This document shows positions 21,620 to 32,809 of a DNA stretch of 64,000 nucleotides, in pieces. Each line of letters begins with the position of its first letter. Position 1 is the stretch's first letter. The DNA is taken from assembly GCA_014904845.1 (NCBI GenBank), contig MU119298.1, positions 65,289 to 129,288 on the forward strand, given 5' to 3'. The stretch is from Acephala macrosclerotiorum (taxonomy: Eukaryota > Ascomycota > Leotiomycetes > Helotiales > Mollisiaceae). A program made the translations under genes and the position numbers. The notes below the pieces were generated by a model. It was not told the origin of the DNA. It searched no databases and saw nothing but the letters and a program-made list of their open reading frames with translations.

Positions 21620-22564
21620 ATGAGTACCTCACTCGAGGACCCCGATCACTCCGGCTCAGAACTTTCCGACGAACTCGAAGACCCCTCAACAGACGAGCTC
21701 CCCTCCTTCGACATCGGCCTCAACCCCACCGGCGACACAGGTAGCTCCTTCCGCACACAAAACGACCCCTCCGCCCCCCTCCAACGAAGCAACTACGTCG
21801 AACGAAACAAAGGAGGAGTAGACATCCGCTGCTCCTGCCGCGATGTCATTCACGGACTCTGGTCCTCCTCCAGTGATAAATTCGCGACTCTCATTGTCCT
21901 AGAATTTCGATTCGACCCAAGGAAACGAGCTCGCAGAATTGAGGATGTGAATATCATGCTGAGGTTTGCTGGGATGAAAGCTAGAGAGAGCGATCCTGAG
22001 GTAGCGAAGATTGCACTAGATGGGACTTTCAATTTAGTGCCCACGACACAACATGAGGAGGTCAAGGAAGGTGGAAGCCTAGCTCTTGGTGCAGCAGCTC
22101 CAGTGGGAGGCTTTACTGCGACGGGGACTTTGAGTTTGGAGAAAGCTGTCAGTCGAGACACGAGCGATCATACAACGGTCACTGGATCGATTGACCTGAG
22201 GGAGAGGAATTGGGGTGCAAAGAATTGTGCTTCTTGGACTTTGTTGGAGAATAAGACGTTGAAGACTGGGGTGCCGAAGTCTATGAGGACGGCTATACTT
22301 TTGAGGAGGAAGGATGAGAGTCCATTTCAGTGTATTGTGAAGATTGATGCTGGGGTCGATTTCAAGAGCTCACTGGAGAGAATGTTTGGAGGGAAGCCGA
22401 AAGATGATCCAGTGTTGTTTGATCCCGAACTTGAGCCTACCAACAACTTGCAGAGATATGATGTTGAGGAGCTTGGGTCATTTGATGTCGAGAGTATGGC
22501 CCAGGTTACGCACACCACGATCATGGAGGATGTCATTAAAAAGCAAGTACTAAGTGGGGGGTAA
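21620..22564 (+). CDS. Conserved-looking fungal protein of unknown function
   Basis: Intronless, 314 aa. Residues 1-45 are an acidic, Ser/Pro-rich, probably disordered leader. From about 60 onward the sequence looks like a beta-rich globular domain: GGVDIRCSCRDVIHGLW, LIVLEFRFDP, a long segment with alternating hydrophobics, GGFTATGTLSLEK and SWTLLENKTLKTGVPKSMRTA. The C-terminal 60 residues are acidic. No signal peptide, membrane helix, zinc site or catalytic motif is seen. I recall similar proteins of this size beside NLR-like genes in fungi but cannot name a domain. It is divergent from the NLR-like gene and just upstream of the ankyrin-subtilase gene in the same direction, so a shared pathway is possible. 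The start is the first ATG, in a good context (TTTCACCATGAG). Confidence 0.75.
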   Translation: MSTSLEDPDHSGSELSDELEDPSTDELPSFDIGLNPTGDTGSSFRTQNDPSAPLQRSNYVERNKGGVDIRCSCRDVIHGLWSSSSDKFATLIVLEFRFDPRKRARRIEDVNIMLRFAGMKARESDPEVAKIALDGTFNLVPTTQHEEVKEGGSLALGAAAPVGGFTATGTLSLEKAVSRDTSDHTTVTGSIDLRERNWGAKNCASWTLLENKTLKTGVPKSMRTAILLRRKDESPFQCIVKIDAGVDFKSSLERMFGGKPKDDPVLFDPELEPTNNLQRYDVEELGSFDVESMAQVTHTTIMEDVIKKQVLSGG

Positions 22565-23236
22565 ATAGATGCAATGCACAGTGGCAGAATAGAAGCATTT
22601 TCACACATGCATCGAAGGCAAGCGCGTAGAAAGCCTTCTCCCCACCACCATCTGCCACCGATTTCTCGATTTCAAAAATAGCAACAAATTCTCAAAGGCA
22701 TCTCCAACCTCATCACTGACCAAGTTTCAGAGGCCAGCCTCGCCGTACTGCAGTACTGGCGCATGCAGGCTTGCAGCTCGGGGCACACTAAATACACTAT
22801 TTCCCAACACGTTGTCCCGTCCCGACATGCCACCCTTTTCCCATCGTCTGACTAGAAACCATAGCCTACTCATAATCCTCCTGCATAAATTGCACAGAAT
22901 CAGGGAGAAGATCAGTCTTTTCAGGAAATTGAGAATCGACCATTGTCGACAAATTTGGGGGCTAAACATGGCGATTGGCTGAATGGGAAGCACCGAACAG
23001 GGAAATGCTGCGGGATGCACGCTGAATACCGGGGCAAATCCCTGAGCGTGGCACTGAAGATGCAGTGAGGGGCGTAGATTTCAGAAGGCTGAGGCTGGAC
23101 CTTTCTTATCTGATCCTAGAGGCGATGGAGGGAGCTCGAGAGTCGACATGCGTCAACTTCTTCTCCGTCTTGCACTTGGGCGCGAATACTCCAGCTTCTT
23201 CATACGCTGTCCTCTCGAGTCTGAGATCTGGGCGCC
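22565..23236. other. Intergenic region
   Basis: 672 bp between the unknown acidic protein gene and the ankyrin-subtilase gene. It contains the promoter of the latter. No gene or repeat is recognised. Confidence 0.5.
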
Positions 23237-26200
23237 ATGAGTGATGCAGGGTCTGCGTTGGATGATGAGGGTGTCGTTGTTGATTCTCCGATCAGAGAGG
23301 GGGACATTGATGCCGGTCAAGAGAGCGATGTTACTACCGACGATGAGGACGAGGACGAGGAAGTCGGCGTGAAGAAGAGATTCGATGAGATTGTCCGTGG
23401 CCTCAAGGAAAACACCCTCGACTTGACTGATCCTGCCAAACTCCAAGAATTCGCGACTCATAATGCGAGCTATCTAGGACAAAAGTTGACAGGCGACGCC
23501 GATGAGCATAACACACTCCTTCACTTGCTCGTAGATGACGCGAAGGACAAAGTATTCGATAGGTACCAGCCGTTGGTGAAGTTGCTTCTTGAACGCCACC
23601 CAGGTCTCATGGAAGAGAAAGACAGCAACGAAAAAGTACCACTGTGGATTGCCGTATCGAAGAAGCGCGAAAAGCTCGTACGATTCCTCTGCAAGAACTA
23701 TGCCGACATCGATTCCATTCTCCAAATTTCTTGTTGGCATCAAGAGAACTGTCTCCATGTCACCATGCGCCGAAAAGTCGCGCCCAAAATGGCCGTCTTC
23801 TTGATCGAATGCGCCGGAGAAAAGACGCTTTGTGCACCAGATCACAATGGAGCTACGCCGCTGCATCTCGCAGTCGACTACGAATGCTGTACAGGCGCAC
23901 AACTAGAAACCGTGGAGGCATTGATCGCACAATGTGACAAAGCCATGGACAAACGGACGAAAGAGAAGAACCTCTCGCCATACCAATACCACGAGGTAAC
24001 CCAAGTCGACTACTTTAAGAAGCTCGAGGCCGAGAACAAGAAAGCTACGAAGGAGAAGGAGAAACAGGACGCCGGAAAGTCAAAGAAAGATGAAAACAAT
24101 ATTGGACATGACGGGAAAGGTGGCGAGAACTCTGCGAATCCGAAACTCAAATTTGCGGACCCAAAATCATCGCAGAAGCCTATCGTTGGCCCCAAAAGTC
24201 AAGAGGCTTCGTATGGACCTAAAGAACCAAAACTTGGGCCGATCAAGCGAGTCTATACTGGAATGGAGTCGGCCCCTGGAAAGGTGAAAGAACCTCTGAA
24301 GCTTGGGATCATGACAACTGGAACGAATGGTATTCCCGGTGGCGATGCAAAGACCCATCCAAAGACGCCCGCAGCTCCCAAGGCGTCAAAGAAAAAGAAA
24401 GAGAAAGAAGAGATCAAGGTAACCGAAGATAGCGCAAAGGCCATCAAGGACACTTTGAAGCTGCATTGCCTGCGGACACGAAACCACGACGACACTGTTG
24501 ATTTTCTGTATGGGCGGACGCAAGGTAGTTCCAAATCCAATACAGAACGCAAGAGCATTCTGACAAGAACATACAGAAAAGCAGATTTACTTCGACCTCT
24601 ACGACTCGCCTTCTCTGACGTTCAGCGAAGAACGTATCGAATCAGGACTTGACCACCTGAAATTTGAGGGAATGCTCCAATACGTCGCGTTACCAAGCAT
24701 GAAAATGGAAAAGAAGCCAATCTCAAAATTGCGGAAACCACCACGCCCAGATGGGAAAGGAAGGAGTGATATGGTCTTTCTCTTTGACGTAAGCGCTCCT
24801 TCTCTCCAAACTAAGTGTGGAAGCCTTTAAGAAACCACGTGCCATCAGTCCTCCAGAACAGGCAGGAACGCTGACCTTTCTTCTCACAGTGGCTTCGAGG
24901 CAAAGGCGTTGATCGAGTAATTCGTGTCATCGTCGATGACACTCTCGAGCCCGCTCACAGCGATGAAGCAATCGAGAAAGCGTTGTGGAACCTCAAAGTA
25001 GACATATGGGATTGGAAGAAAATCGATATCTGCACCGAGACAATCATCACCGCATCGCCTGATGTGAGAGAAGTCTGTCTTTATTGGAGCGGAAATAATG
25101 CCGTGTTACGAGGATGGAGTGAACCCGGCGGGCTTCCTCTGCTAAAGAAATTAAAGAAGGTACATCTGCATGTTGATCAGGTAAGTGCAGTCCTTCTCGC
25201 TAGGAAGGCAAGGAGCTAATAAAGCCAGGGCCTAGAAACAGCCAAACGAGCAAGGAACAATGTTAAAGAATTCCAACGTCGTCTCAAACTCCTCCGCTCA
25301 GACATCGAAGTCGATGTAGTCGAGGAACATCAGCCTGAGAAGCACACTCCTACAGGCGGAGCCGTCGACGTTGCAGTCGAACAATTCGAACATCGTCACA
25401 AATGGCTCACAACAATGGACGACTTCGCGGACTTCATCCAGAATGTCGAGCCTCCCATCTCCACCATAGAACCAATCACAATCGCACTCATCGACGACGG
25501 AGTTGATATCAACGAGCAATCACTTCACGCTAAGATCATTGGTGGCCGAAGTTTCTGCCAGCGAGACAAATTCCAGAACCTCAGCAAGCCATATTATGTC
25601 ACAAGCGGAGGTCATGGCACCGTAATGGCAAGCTTGATCTGTCGAGTATGTCCACGAGCACAACTCTACGTCGTAAAACTAGATGAGCACATGAGCGAAA
25701 ACATGAAGCGCCAAATCACTGCCCGAAGCGCAGCAAGGGTACCTCTCCCCTCCTCTCCCTTTCTTTCAACACGCTCACTAACTACTATCATAGGCCGTCC
25801 GCGCAGCAATCGACAAAAAAGTCCACATAATCTCCATGTCCTGGACAATAGAACGCACCACCCAGAACGCAACCGACATAGCCGACCTAGAATCCGCCAT
25901 CGATGCCGCTGCTAAAGAAGGAATACTCATGTTCTGCGCTGCAAACGATCAAGGTCTCTCCTCCGATGTCTCCTTCCCCGCCGCCGGCTCTACCAAACAC
26001 CTCTTCAAGATCGGCGCTGCTGAAGCCTCCGGCGCGGTCTGGAAATGGGTCGGCGACCCTGCTGATGTGGATTTCATTTTCCCCGGGCATAATGTCGTTA
26101 AAGACCGTCCTAACGACGCTCCTTTGGAGAAATGCAAAACTTTGACAGGAAGTTCTGTAGCTACGGCTTTCGCAAGTGGGTTGGCGGCATTGATACTTTA

Positions 26201-26486
26201 TTGTGTGCAACTCGGAGCGCTGAATACGCAGGCTGTGAATGAGAGGTTGACTCAGATGGGCGGGATGGTGACAATGGAGGATTATAAGGCTATCAAGGGG
26301 CATGAGAGGATGAAAGAGGCGTTTTTGGCGATTGGGACGAGCCAGGCGAGCAGGAATAAGTATATTGAGGTTTGGGATGTTTTTGGACCGGCTGCGAAGG
26401 AGGCGGAGAGAGTGGGAAGAGAGGGGAGGTTGGAGATTGTGACGAAGGTTGCGCATAGGTTGAAGACGAGGAAGACTATGGGGTAG
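23237..26486 (+). CDS. Intracellular ankyrin-repeat subtilisin-like serine protease (S8)
   Basis: Five exons: 23237-24524, 24577-24788, 24890-25180, 25229-25738 and 25794-26486; 997 aa. The acidic N-terminus (1-50) is followed by degenerate ankyrin repeats (about 80-245; NTLLHLLVDDAKD, VPLWIAVSKKREKLVRFL, ATPLHLAVDYE). A Lys/Pro-rich linker (about 260-390) and a central region of about 280 residues without a recognised fold come next (HCLRTRNHDDTVDFLYG to KRARNNVKEFQRRL). The C-terminal subtilase domain (about 675-930) has a complete triad: Asp686 in ALIDDGVD, His726 in GGHGTVMAS and Ser888 in LTGSSVATAFASG, plus the oxyanion Asn in CAAND. There is no signal peptide or propeptide, so the protease is cytosolic. 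The layout is that of a regulated effector protease: a sensing or scaffold part joined to a catalytic part. S8-type peptidase domains also occur as effector domains of fungal NLRs. It lies 2.2 kb from the NLR-like gene; a functional link is inferred. Confidence 0.9.
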
Positions 26487-26639
26487 GTTAGAGATAAATA
26501 TCAATACCCCAATCCACTCGACTCGCTGTCACTTGCCGCTACGAACATGGTAATTTGATTGAAGCCGAGCACCTCGCTCCGCCCCCTTTTCACTTTAAGC
26601 GAGAGAGTGTGAAGCAGCATCCTTGTTCAAAACTTGATA

Positions 26640-27992
26640 TGTTCTTTCAAATCACTACGCAAATGTGTATCCAGGCGGGTGGCCAGAACGGAGGATTCAT
26701 GACATGCAATCCGAACAAGTTTATTACCTCAGCGAGCAACTGGACAGTCTTCGACTACCCTATTGAATACCGCCTCAGCTAGATCACCAAGGATACCTGC
26801 TCTATGAACTTCAGTATGACAATAATGATTATAGCACTGGCATTCAATGCTCTCAAAGTCGTTCTCATGCTTTGGGTTTTGTTTCGATTCGATGCCGAGA
26901 AGATCCTCACTTCTATTGGAGATGCTGCGGCCTCTTTTCTTGCGCACGAAGACCCGACCACGCTGCGAATGTGCCTCGCAGACAAAAGGGGCATCCGCAA
27001 AGATTGGAAGGCTCGGGGATTTGCATGGCCATTCGACCCCCGGCGACGCTATTGAGGCACGGCAGCCAGAGTGAAACGAATTGTGTTGTTTCTCCTATTG
27101 TAAGTCCTCAACCACACTTCTGAAGTCGCACTAACGATGGGCAGAATGATATTTTCTTTCTGTGTTGTCCTCTTCTTCGGAGTATGGGGTTTTGTACATG
27201 TCAAAAATCAGGGCATTGACCTTACTCCTTCCGGATTCTGGGCTCCTTCCGGATTCTGGGGGATGGGCTTTGGAACCCTCAACCAGAATGCGCTAGTTCT
27301 ATACGAATCAGTGGCTGGCAACAATCCTATTAGCATTGTAATTGTCACAAATATTCCACAGACATTTTTAGCCGCGGTGTACCTGGTGTACATGGGCATC
27401 ATGACGTCTATGTTTCTCGCCCAAGACTGGAGCTGATTCGCTTTCAAAGGACAAAACGCTGATGGTTAGCACCCCATCTGGAAAGCAGCGTGGGACCTGG
27501 CTTCTTGGAGCACCGTTAACATGGGGCATCATCCTCCTGGTCCTGCAAACATTGCTCCATTCGTTCGTCTCACAGTCTTTATTTATGGTCCAAGCTACTG
27601 CCTATGATAAAGACTGCAAGCTGTTCATCAACCCCGACGAGTGGAGCAGTTGATCGATATTCTCGAACTGTGGATACTCGCTAATCGTAATCATTTTCTC
27701 TATGGTCGTAGCGTTTATCCTGTTGCTGAGTGCGGTGATCTTCATGATGAGAAAATTTCCTGCTAGAGTGCCTCCAGTTGTCTCATTGTGTACTGCGGCG
27801 ATTAGTGCTGCTTGTCATCCAATGATCAGAGATGAGGATATGATATATAAGGTGCTCAGGCGGGCCGTTAGTGGGGATTTCCCGAATGGTGTTGGGCACT
27901 ATTCTCTGGTGACTGCTAAGGCGTGGGATCATGGAAGGGCACATCCGCCTGCTCGGAACATATCCACCAATTTCCGTCCACTGCAGAGCTGA
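26640..27992 (+). pseudogene. DUF6536 membrane protein, C-terminal half, inverted and decayed
   Basis: The plus strand encodes the middle and C-terminal parts of a fungal DUF6536 multi-spanning membrane protein: SASNWTVFDYPIEYRLS, FSMTIMIIALAFNALKVVLM, LTSIGDAAASFLAHEDPTT, VTNIPQTFLAAVYLVYMG, WGIILLVLQTLLHSFVSQSL, NCGYSLIVIIFSMVVAF and the C-terminal SLCTAAISAACHP ... GHYSLVTAKAW signature. It is broken by TAG after EYRLS (near 26780), TAG/TGA codons around 27433, 27466 and 27652, and frameshifts. The N-terminal half is missing here but occurs on the other strand at 27945-28888. Function of the family is unknown. Confidence 0.82.
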
Positions 27993-28888
27993 TATCCGAA
28001 AACCCATATATGAGCACGGAATGTGTCATTTTTGGTGCTGAAGACAAGAAGAATGTTTCTTTTTCCTGAAATGAAGGCATTTTCGTACTTTTTGATACAA
28101 TCCTTATTCTCGAGTCGCTGCCAGGATGACGCGTTGTATTGCATATCCATCCAATAGTCGTTCATGATTTGTTCTAGATTATCGCTATCTGCTAAACTGG
28201 TGCTCGGGGCTGTCGCAGTGAAGGTAGGATGCGTCTTGTTGTAATAATCTTCGTAAGTATGAGTGAGATTGAAAGAGGCTCTGCTGATGAAGCCTTCTGT
28301 AACGACGGATCAGTAATATTGATTCGTGGCAAGTGAAATATACACTAGAGAGTTGCACCTATGCCATAAGTCAGGAGGACACAATTTTCGTGAGCGAGCT
28401 AACTCACAGGAGGTAAAAAGGTACTGAACTGATTGCCAATATCAGCACCACCAGTCCCTCCCTCTTCGCTATCCGTCTCAAATTCCCAAAGCTCAATCCC
28501 CCAATGTGTAGGTACTATCCTCTCTGATGAGCCGTATCAACTTCTTCTCTCGATGGACACGGGTACGCTGCCATGAACGCATTGCTCCCGACCAGAAGCA
28601 GCGTGGATAGTATATTGATCAACAATGGTACCAAGCCGAGAGATTCTTGACCTCTTCGCACTCTCCCTCTCGAATGATCCTAAATCCATCTACAACGCTA
28701 TAGTGAGACTTTACATATCCTAGCCACGAGAGATTGATGATCAAGATGATGATGGCGACCGCGACAAAAGCTCGAAGCGTCCGCTTGATTCCTCCCAGGT
28801 TCTTCTGCTTGAAGCTTTGCTTGCGATATCCCGGAACAGTATGTTCATCAACCGCGACTTCGGCATATTTGCCCAGTGCTAGTTTCAA
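27945..28888 (-). pseudogene. DUF6536 membrane protein, N-terminal half, decayed
   Basis: The minus strand encodes the N-terminal part of the same family: GGIKRTLRAFVAVAIIILII, IIREGECEEVKNLSAWYH, LLINILSTLLLVGSNAFMA, CPSREEVDTAHQRG, NLRRIAKREGLVVLILAISS, VVTEGFISRASFNLTHTYED and WQRLENKDCIKKYENAFISG. It has a 1-base loss at WYH-LLIN (near 28624), TAG after HQRG (near 28530), a recognisable intron (about 28363-28411) and no ATG start in frame. It ends at about 27945, where the C-terminal half arrives from the other side. The two halves fit one gene whose second half was inverted. Confidence 0.82.
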
Positions 28889-30022
28889 TAGGCTCTGTGT
28901 CGAAGAATACTGAGAAGAGTACTAAGGAGGATTTCTATGCAATCTCCATTGCGAGTGATACTAGCCGGACATGTCTCGGACCGTGTCCAACAATTGAAGA
29001 TAAGGGGTGGCACTTTATCACCGATTGTTGCATCGACCCGCCGAGCTGAAAGATTGTGCATTGGTTGTTATGGCTGCCTTCAGCCTCTAAAAAGCAAGCA
29101 TGCCATTGGACCACGAAATTGCCAAGGGGCTAGATTGAGCTTCACCGAGATCTTTCCCGCTCACGGGATTGAGATGGGGCTCTGCCTGAAAGACGCTGAC
29201 GTCGGGTAGACTAGGGAAGCCATAGAGAGGAATGAAAAGTGCATAGAAGAACCCATCTACAAGGAACCTCGATTCAGAATTCGGAAAGTTGATCACAGAA
29301 AGGAAACTGTCACGTGAGACAATAGTCACACTTTCCTTTTCTTCATGCTACAGGATGTCGTGCAAGACGTCTTGGCGTGAAATTTCGAGGAACAGCAAAG
29401 AGTCCTTCTTTTAAAAAGTGCAGAGAGACTCAAGCAGACTCGAATATCGTTTCCTTCTTCCACCCAACGAAGCTGGCGATGACCGCAACATGCTAGTGGG
29501 CCATATCCAAGCTAAGGTAGAGGAGTATGTTTTGCGCCGTTGAGCAACGTTGCAGCGTGAAGTCAATAGTTGCGGCGAAGCGTCCTTCACTTTTGCAATT
29601 ATCAGAAGAACACATGAAATCGGCAAAGCGATTACAACTCTTAGGACATCTTATAGATGAAGAAGCCTATGGCAAACCAAGTACCAAATGGTAGAACAAA
29701 GAACCAGACCATAAGTAGCATCTCTTAAGTGGTAGGACTAGCTATGTAGCCTATGCTGCCGAACTTCTTCGCACCTCAGCACTCAGAGTTCAGTTACCAC
29801 AGGAAGGGCGCAAGAGAGAAAAAGATATATTCCGGACAAAATGACAGAAGCTATCATACACGTGAACACCACCGATCAACCCAGACCGCTTAGCCCATGT
29901 CGCTCCCCGATTCCAGTAGTATCCATTTGGTTCGTCGCCCACTTGGCACTCTTGTTTGGTGATATTAGCTCCTCCAAATGACACGTCCCCTGATTTGTTG
30001 CTCATTTTCCCCCGCCGTATGC
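28889..30022. other. Intergenic region, nothing recognised
   Basis: Short frames only, without family resemblance. It probably contains the decayed 5' side of the DUF6536 gene and the 3' flank of the acyl-CoA synthetase gene. Confidence 0.45.
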
Positions 30023-32215
30023 TTAGTTATTCTTCGCGTAAGCAGCATCGACTTCCTTCTTGTACGTCTCCAAAATCTTCTTTCGCTGAAGCTTTTGAGC
30101 TGAAGTCACCAAGTTCTGTTTTCCAGTTAGCCGCTATCCTTAATGACGAAGGTAGGGAAGCTTACATTTTGAGGAGTCCACTCCTCATCAGACAGCACAA
30201 CACCCTCTACGATCTCGATGCCGCTCAACCCACCCGATCTGCCAGCCTGCTGCAACTCCTTCAATACTGCATCTTGGATCTTCTCGTTGTGAACAAGATC
30301 CTCAATGCCGTTGCCCTGGACACCTATTCTCTCAGCCAGCTTCTTAAGTGCTGGCTCAGCTGGAACGATGATAGCTACTGGCTTTGTGCGTTGCTGATCA
30401 GCGTACACGCAGATATTAGCAACTACCGTAGCAGCTCTGTATACGGACTCCAATTTCTCGAGAGCGATATACTCGCCATTGAGAGTCTTGACTAAGTTCT
30501 TCTTCCGGTCGATGATGTTCAAGTGGCCGTTCTTGTCGAACTCTCCAATATCACCAGTCTTGAACCAACCACCTTCAGCAAGAGCCTCTTTGGTCTCCTG
30601 CTCGTTATCCCAGTACCCATCCATGACTGTGCAACCTCGGATCCAGATCTCGCCCTGAGGGTTGGGCTTGTTCGTCGCGTAGTATCCCGCATCGGGGAAG
30701 TCGACAAGCTTTACTTCAATGGATCCAGGAATGTTTCCAAGAGCACTGTCGGTCCATTCCATAGGGTCCATGAGAGCACCCATAGCAGTTGTCTCAGTGA
30801 GTCCGTAACCGCTGATCATGGGTGTAATGGCCATTGAGATGAATTTCTGGGTGTCCTTGGCGATTGGTCCACCGCCATTCATGCAGATTCTCAATCTACC
30901 ACCAGTTGCCTCCTTGACCTTCTTGAAAACTACCGAGTCAAGAATGCCCACACCAGGAAGACCCCAGTGAAGCATGCTCTCCTTCGCCCACAACGCACCC
31001 CAGAATAGGTTCTTGACGATTGGGCTTCCGGAGTTAACCTTGGCCACAATACCCTTCTTGACGGACTCCCATACAGCGGGCACACCAACAAGAACGGTCG
31101 GTCTGAATTCTCTGATGTCTCCCTTGCAGTTCTTCACAGATGTGTCCGACAGGGTCTTGGGGTTTCCGTAGCCCATAGTTCCACCCCAGTATAAGCAGGC
31201 ATTTTCGAAAACAAATTCGAGGATGTGTGCGAGAGGGAGGTATGTTAAGAGACCGTCGCCAGGGCCGAGATATGGTTCGACAATAACGCTGACACCAGCG
31301 ACTAGAATAGTCAGTATTTTATCCTGCAAGTATTGTGCTTCACTTACTTGCACCAACAACTGCTTTATGTTTCACAGGCACACCCTTTGGTGGGCCTGTG
31401 GATCCAGATGTATACATAATGCAGCAGAGGTCATCTGGTCCTGGCTCGACTGGGTCTATTGGGTTGGATTCACCAAGCTTTCGAAGCTCCTCAAAGCTCA
31501 TAATTGTAAGATGGTCGTGAGCCTTCTTGAGCTTGTCGATGTTCTCCTGCTTGACATCATTCTGACTGTTCCAGAAGACATATTGGATGTCTTTCGCCTC
31601 CTTCAGTGGGTTGATGAGTGTAGGTAAGAGGTGGGGATCGAGGAAGATGGCCTTGGCCTTGGTAGCAATCAAAGAATGTTTGAGACCTTCCTCGCCAAGG
31701 GTATCATAAGCGGTGACAATAGGCATAGATTGAGAGACAGCACCATGGGCAGTAGCCAGCCAGTGAGCACTGGTAGCTGCAAAGATGTGTACTTTATCGC
31801 CCTTGTTCATGCCCAACTTTCGGTAGCCAGCCCCGATCTGTAGGATCAGCTTCTCGTAGTCATGAAAGCTCAAATATTCGTATCCACTAAGCTCGAAGTA
31901 TGTCCAGTTCTTGTCCACCTCCTGCTCCTTCCCATCAACCATCTTCTTCACCTTCTTCACCTCATGGTGAGTCTTGATGAGCTTACGGGTGCCCAGAGCC
32001 TTGGCGTTGCCGTACTTCTCGGAGCTGCGCTTGATGATGTCGAAGATGGTGGAAATATCTTCGGAAGGACGCTCTGCGAGCTTGTTGACAGTGAGCGGAT
32101 GTCTGCGAGGTATCGTCTCGCCATCGACTTGCTTGTATCCGGGGGCGTCTACACTGAAGGGTGGTTTGTGGTCGCTGTAGATCTTAGGCTGCACGGTGGC
32201 ATTTTTAAGAGACAT
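30023..32215 (-). CDS. Long-chain fatty-acyl-CoA synthetase (Faa1/Faa4-like)
   Basis: Three exons: 31348-32215, 30166-31301 and 30023-30115; 698 aa, the usual length of yeast Faa1/Faa4. It activates long-chain fatty acids with ATP and CoA for lipid synthesis or beta-oxidation. Visible motifs are the AMP-binding P-loop YTSGSTGPPKGVP (just before the first intron), MISGYGLTETTAMG, EIWIRGCTVMDGYW, and the fatty-acyl-CoA-synthetase signature from TGDIGEFDKNGHLNIIDRKK to VKTLNGEYIALEKLES. The end is ETYKKEVDAAYAKNN. There is no peroxisomal C-terminal tripeptide, so it likely acts at the ER, lipid droplets or plasma membrane like Faa1/Faa4. The start is the first ATG (MSLKNATVQ); frames upstream begin with non-ATG codons. 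Housekeeping; Fox2 lies 6 kb away. Confidence 0.95.
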
Positions 32216-32809
32216 CTTAGAAGTTGTTGGGAAGCTCAAGATCAAGACAATGGATGATATGAAGGCGACCAGAAGATGATAAACAAAAAGCGCCCCAATG
32301 ACTGTGGCTACGAGAGTCGCAAAATTGAGGCGAAAGGCTATGAATCCGGTTGAATGGAGTTGTTGATTTTGTTGAAGCTTGGGGAAGGAACATCGTCATG
32401 GCCTTGAGATCATCGAGACGGCAGAACCCCCGACTAGACAGCCAAACAGCACTAGCAACACCCTGGTCTAGCCTGGCACCTGCACTCTTTCGGAGATCGA
32501 GCTTCAGCTGTCTTTTCCCCACAACCACCACCATATTTACAGACACGATATCAGGTACAGACTTTCTTTTTCTATGCTATCATCCTGCACACTATGACGC
32601 TGAAACTCTCGATGTAGCGATTATCTCGTCCCTGACTGCATATGTTTACTTCTCGACCTCTCGACTAGCCACTATTGTTGTCTTTCAGGCTGCGCCTGGA
32701 GTTGGCAGCTGGTCAAGTGATCCGGCAACGTTCGGACCACAGTCTTGTGCATGGCCTAAAGCCGCGATACGTATCTCGTTGGGAAGTCTGACACGTCGCG
32801 GTACATCTA
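32216..32809. other. Divergent promoter region
   Basis: 594 bp between the acyl-CoA synthetase gene (minus) and the methyltransferase gene (plus). An open frame on the plus strand here (32350-32916) overlaps the methyltransferase start in another frame and has no family resemblance. I treat it as chance. Confidence 0.5.

Noticed and set aside
25887..26504. 205-codon open frame opposite the subtilase exon
   Set aside because: Antisense shadow of a strongly conserved catalytic exon; Leu/Pro/Ser/Arg-rich composition typical of such shadows.
28937..29329. Frames on both strands after the DUF6536 relic
   Set aside because: Too short, no family resemblance; cannot be separated from chance.
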